From Candidatus Hydrogenedentota bacterium (GTDB lineage Bacteria > Hydrogenedentota > Hydrogenedentia > Hydrogenedentiales > GCA-2746185), in NCBI GenBank assembly GCA_012965445.1, contig DTSJ01000433.1:1-7138 (forward strand): a stretch of DNA of 7,138 nucleotides, in the 5' to 3' direction. The position numbers and the translations under genes are program-made. Positions 7,080 to 7,138 of the stretch are shown here, piece after piece. The notes below the pieces were generated by a model, which was not told the origin of the DNA, did not search any database, and saw nothing but the letters and a program-made list of their open reading frames with translations. Each line of letters begins with the position of its first letter. The first letter of the stretch is position 1.

Positions 7080-7121
7080 AAAAAGAATAAGCGACGCTTC
7101 GAGTCGGGGTCGAAGCGTCGC
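7080..7121 (-). terminator. Rho-independent terminator of a - strand gene beyond the right edge
   Basis: A perfect 12-bp inverted repeat (GCGACGCTTCGA at 7091-7102 and its complement at 7110-7121) encloses a 7-nt loop. Read on the - strand, the stem is followed directly by TTATTCTTTTT (7090-7080), 9 T in 11. The + strand has no T run after the stem, so the terminator is directional and serves transcription arriving from the right, upstream of miaB. It isolates miaB from that neighbour and supports miaB having its own promoter. The last 17 bases of the window (7122-7138) show no recognisable coding signal. Confidence 0.85.
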
Positions 7122-7138
7122 CAATCGTATCATGCCAC

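Noticed and set aside
6908..7081. Longest open miaB frame, starting at 7081 with 58 extra residues
   Set aside because: The extension has no family counterpart, begins right at the T-tail of the upstream terminator and contains the candidate promoter.

Overview
The window looks like chromosomal DNA of a diderm bacterium of roughly balanced GC content. Three successive genes carry N-terminal export signals. Two of them are CarboxypepD_reg-like repeat proteins with thioredoxin-like tails, an architecture common in Planctomycetota, Verrucomicrobiota, Hydrogenedentota and related uncultured lineages. That taxonomic guess is an inference from architecture only. I see no mobile element, CRISPR array, rRNA, tRNA or prophage signal.

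Layout. On the + strand, 1-5574 is a tightly packed run of four genes that reads as one operon. It holds the 3' part of a RidA-family enamine/imine deaminase (cut by the left edge), a secreted TPR plus HExxH peptidase (MA-like gluzincin) whose ATG overlaps the RidA stop codon, and two large secreted proteins built from about six and five beta-sandwich repeats. Each large protein ends in a thioredoxin/TlpA-like domain. The spacings are -1, 15 and 2 nt, and no convincing Shine-Dalgarno sequence precedes the internal starts. On the - strand, 6907-5549 encodes MiaB, the radical-SAM tRNA methylthiotransferase. Its 3' end overlaps the end of the + strand run by 26 bp. A candidate extended -10 promoter lies just upstream of miaB. 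Upstream of that, a perfect 12-bp stem with a T-rich tail terminates whatever - strand gene lies beyond the right edge.

How the genes may work together. MiaB is housekeeping tRNA modification and probably unrelated to the operon. In the operon, the three exported proteins (a TPR-guided metallopeptidase and two adhesin-like beta-repeat proteins) could form an envelope or extracellular assembly. The most distinctive feature is that both thioredoxin-like domains have lost the redox cysteines: in one the CxxC positions read D and G, and in the other the motif is unrecognisable. They look like binding or structural modules rather than oxidoreductases. No function for this set is established from sequence; it is the best candidate here for something undescribed.
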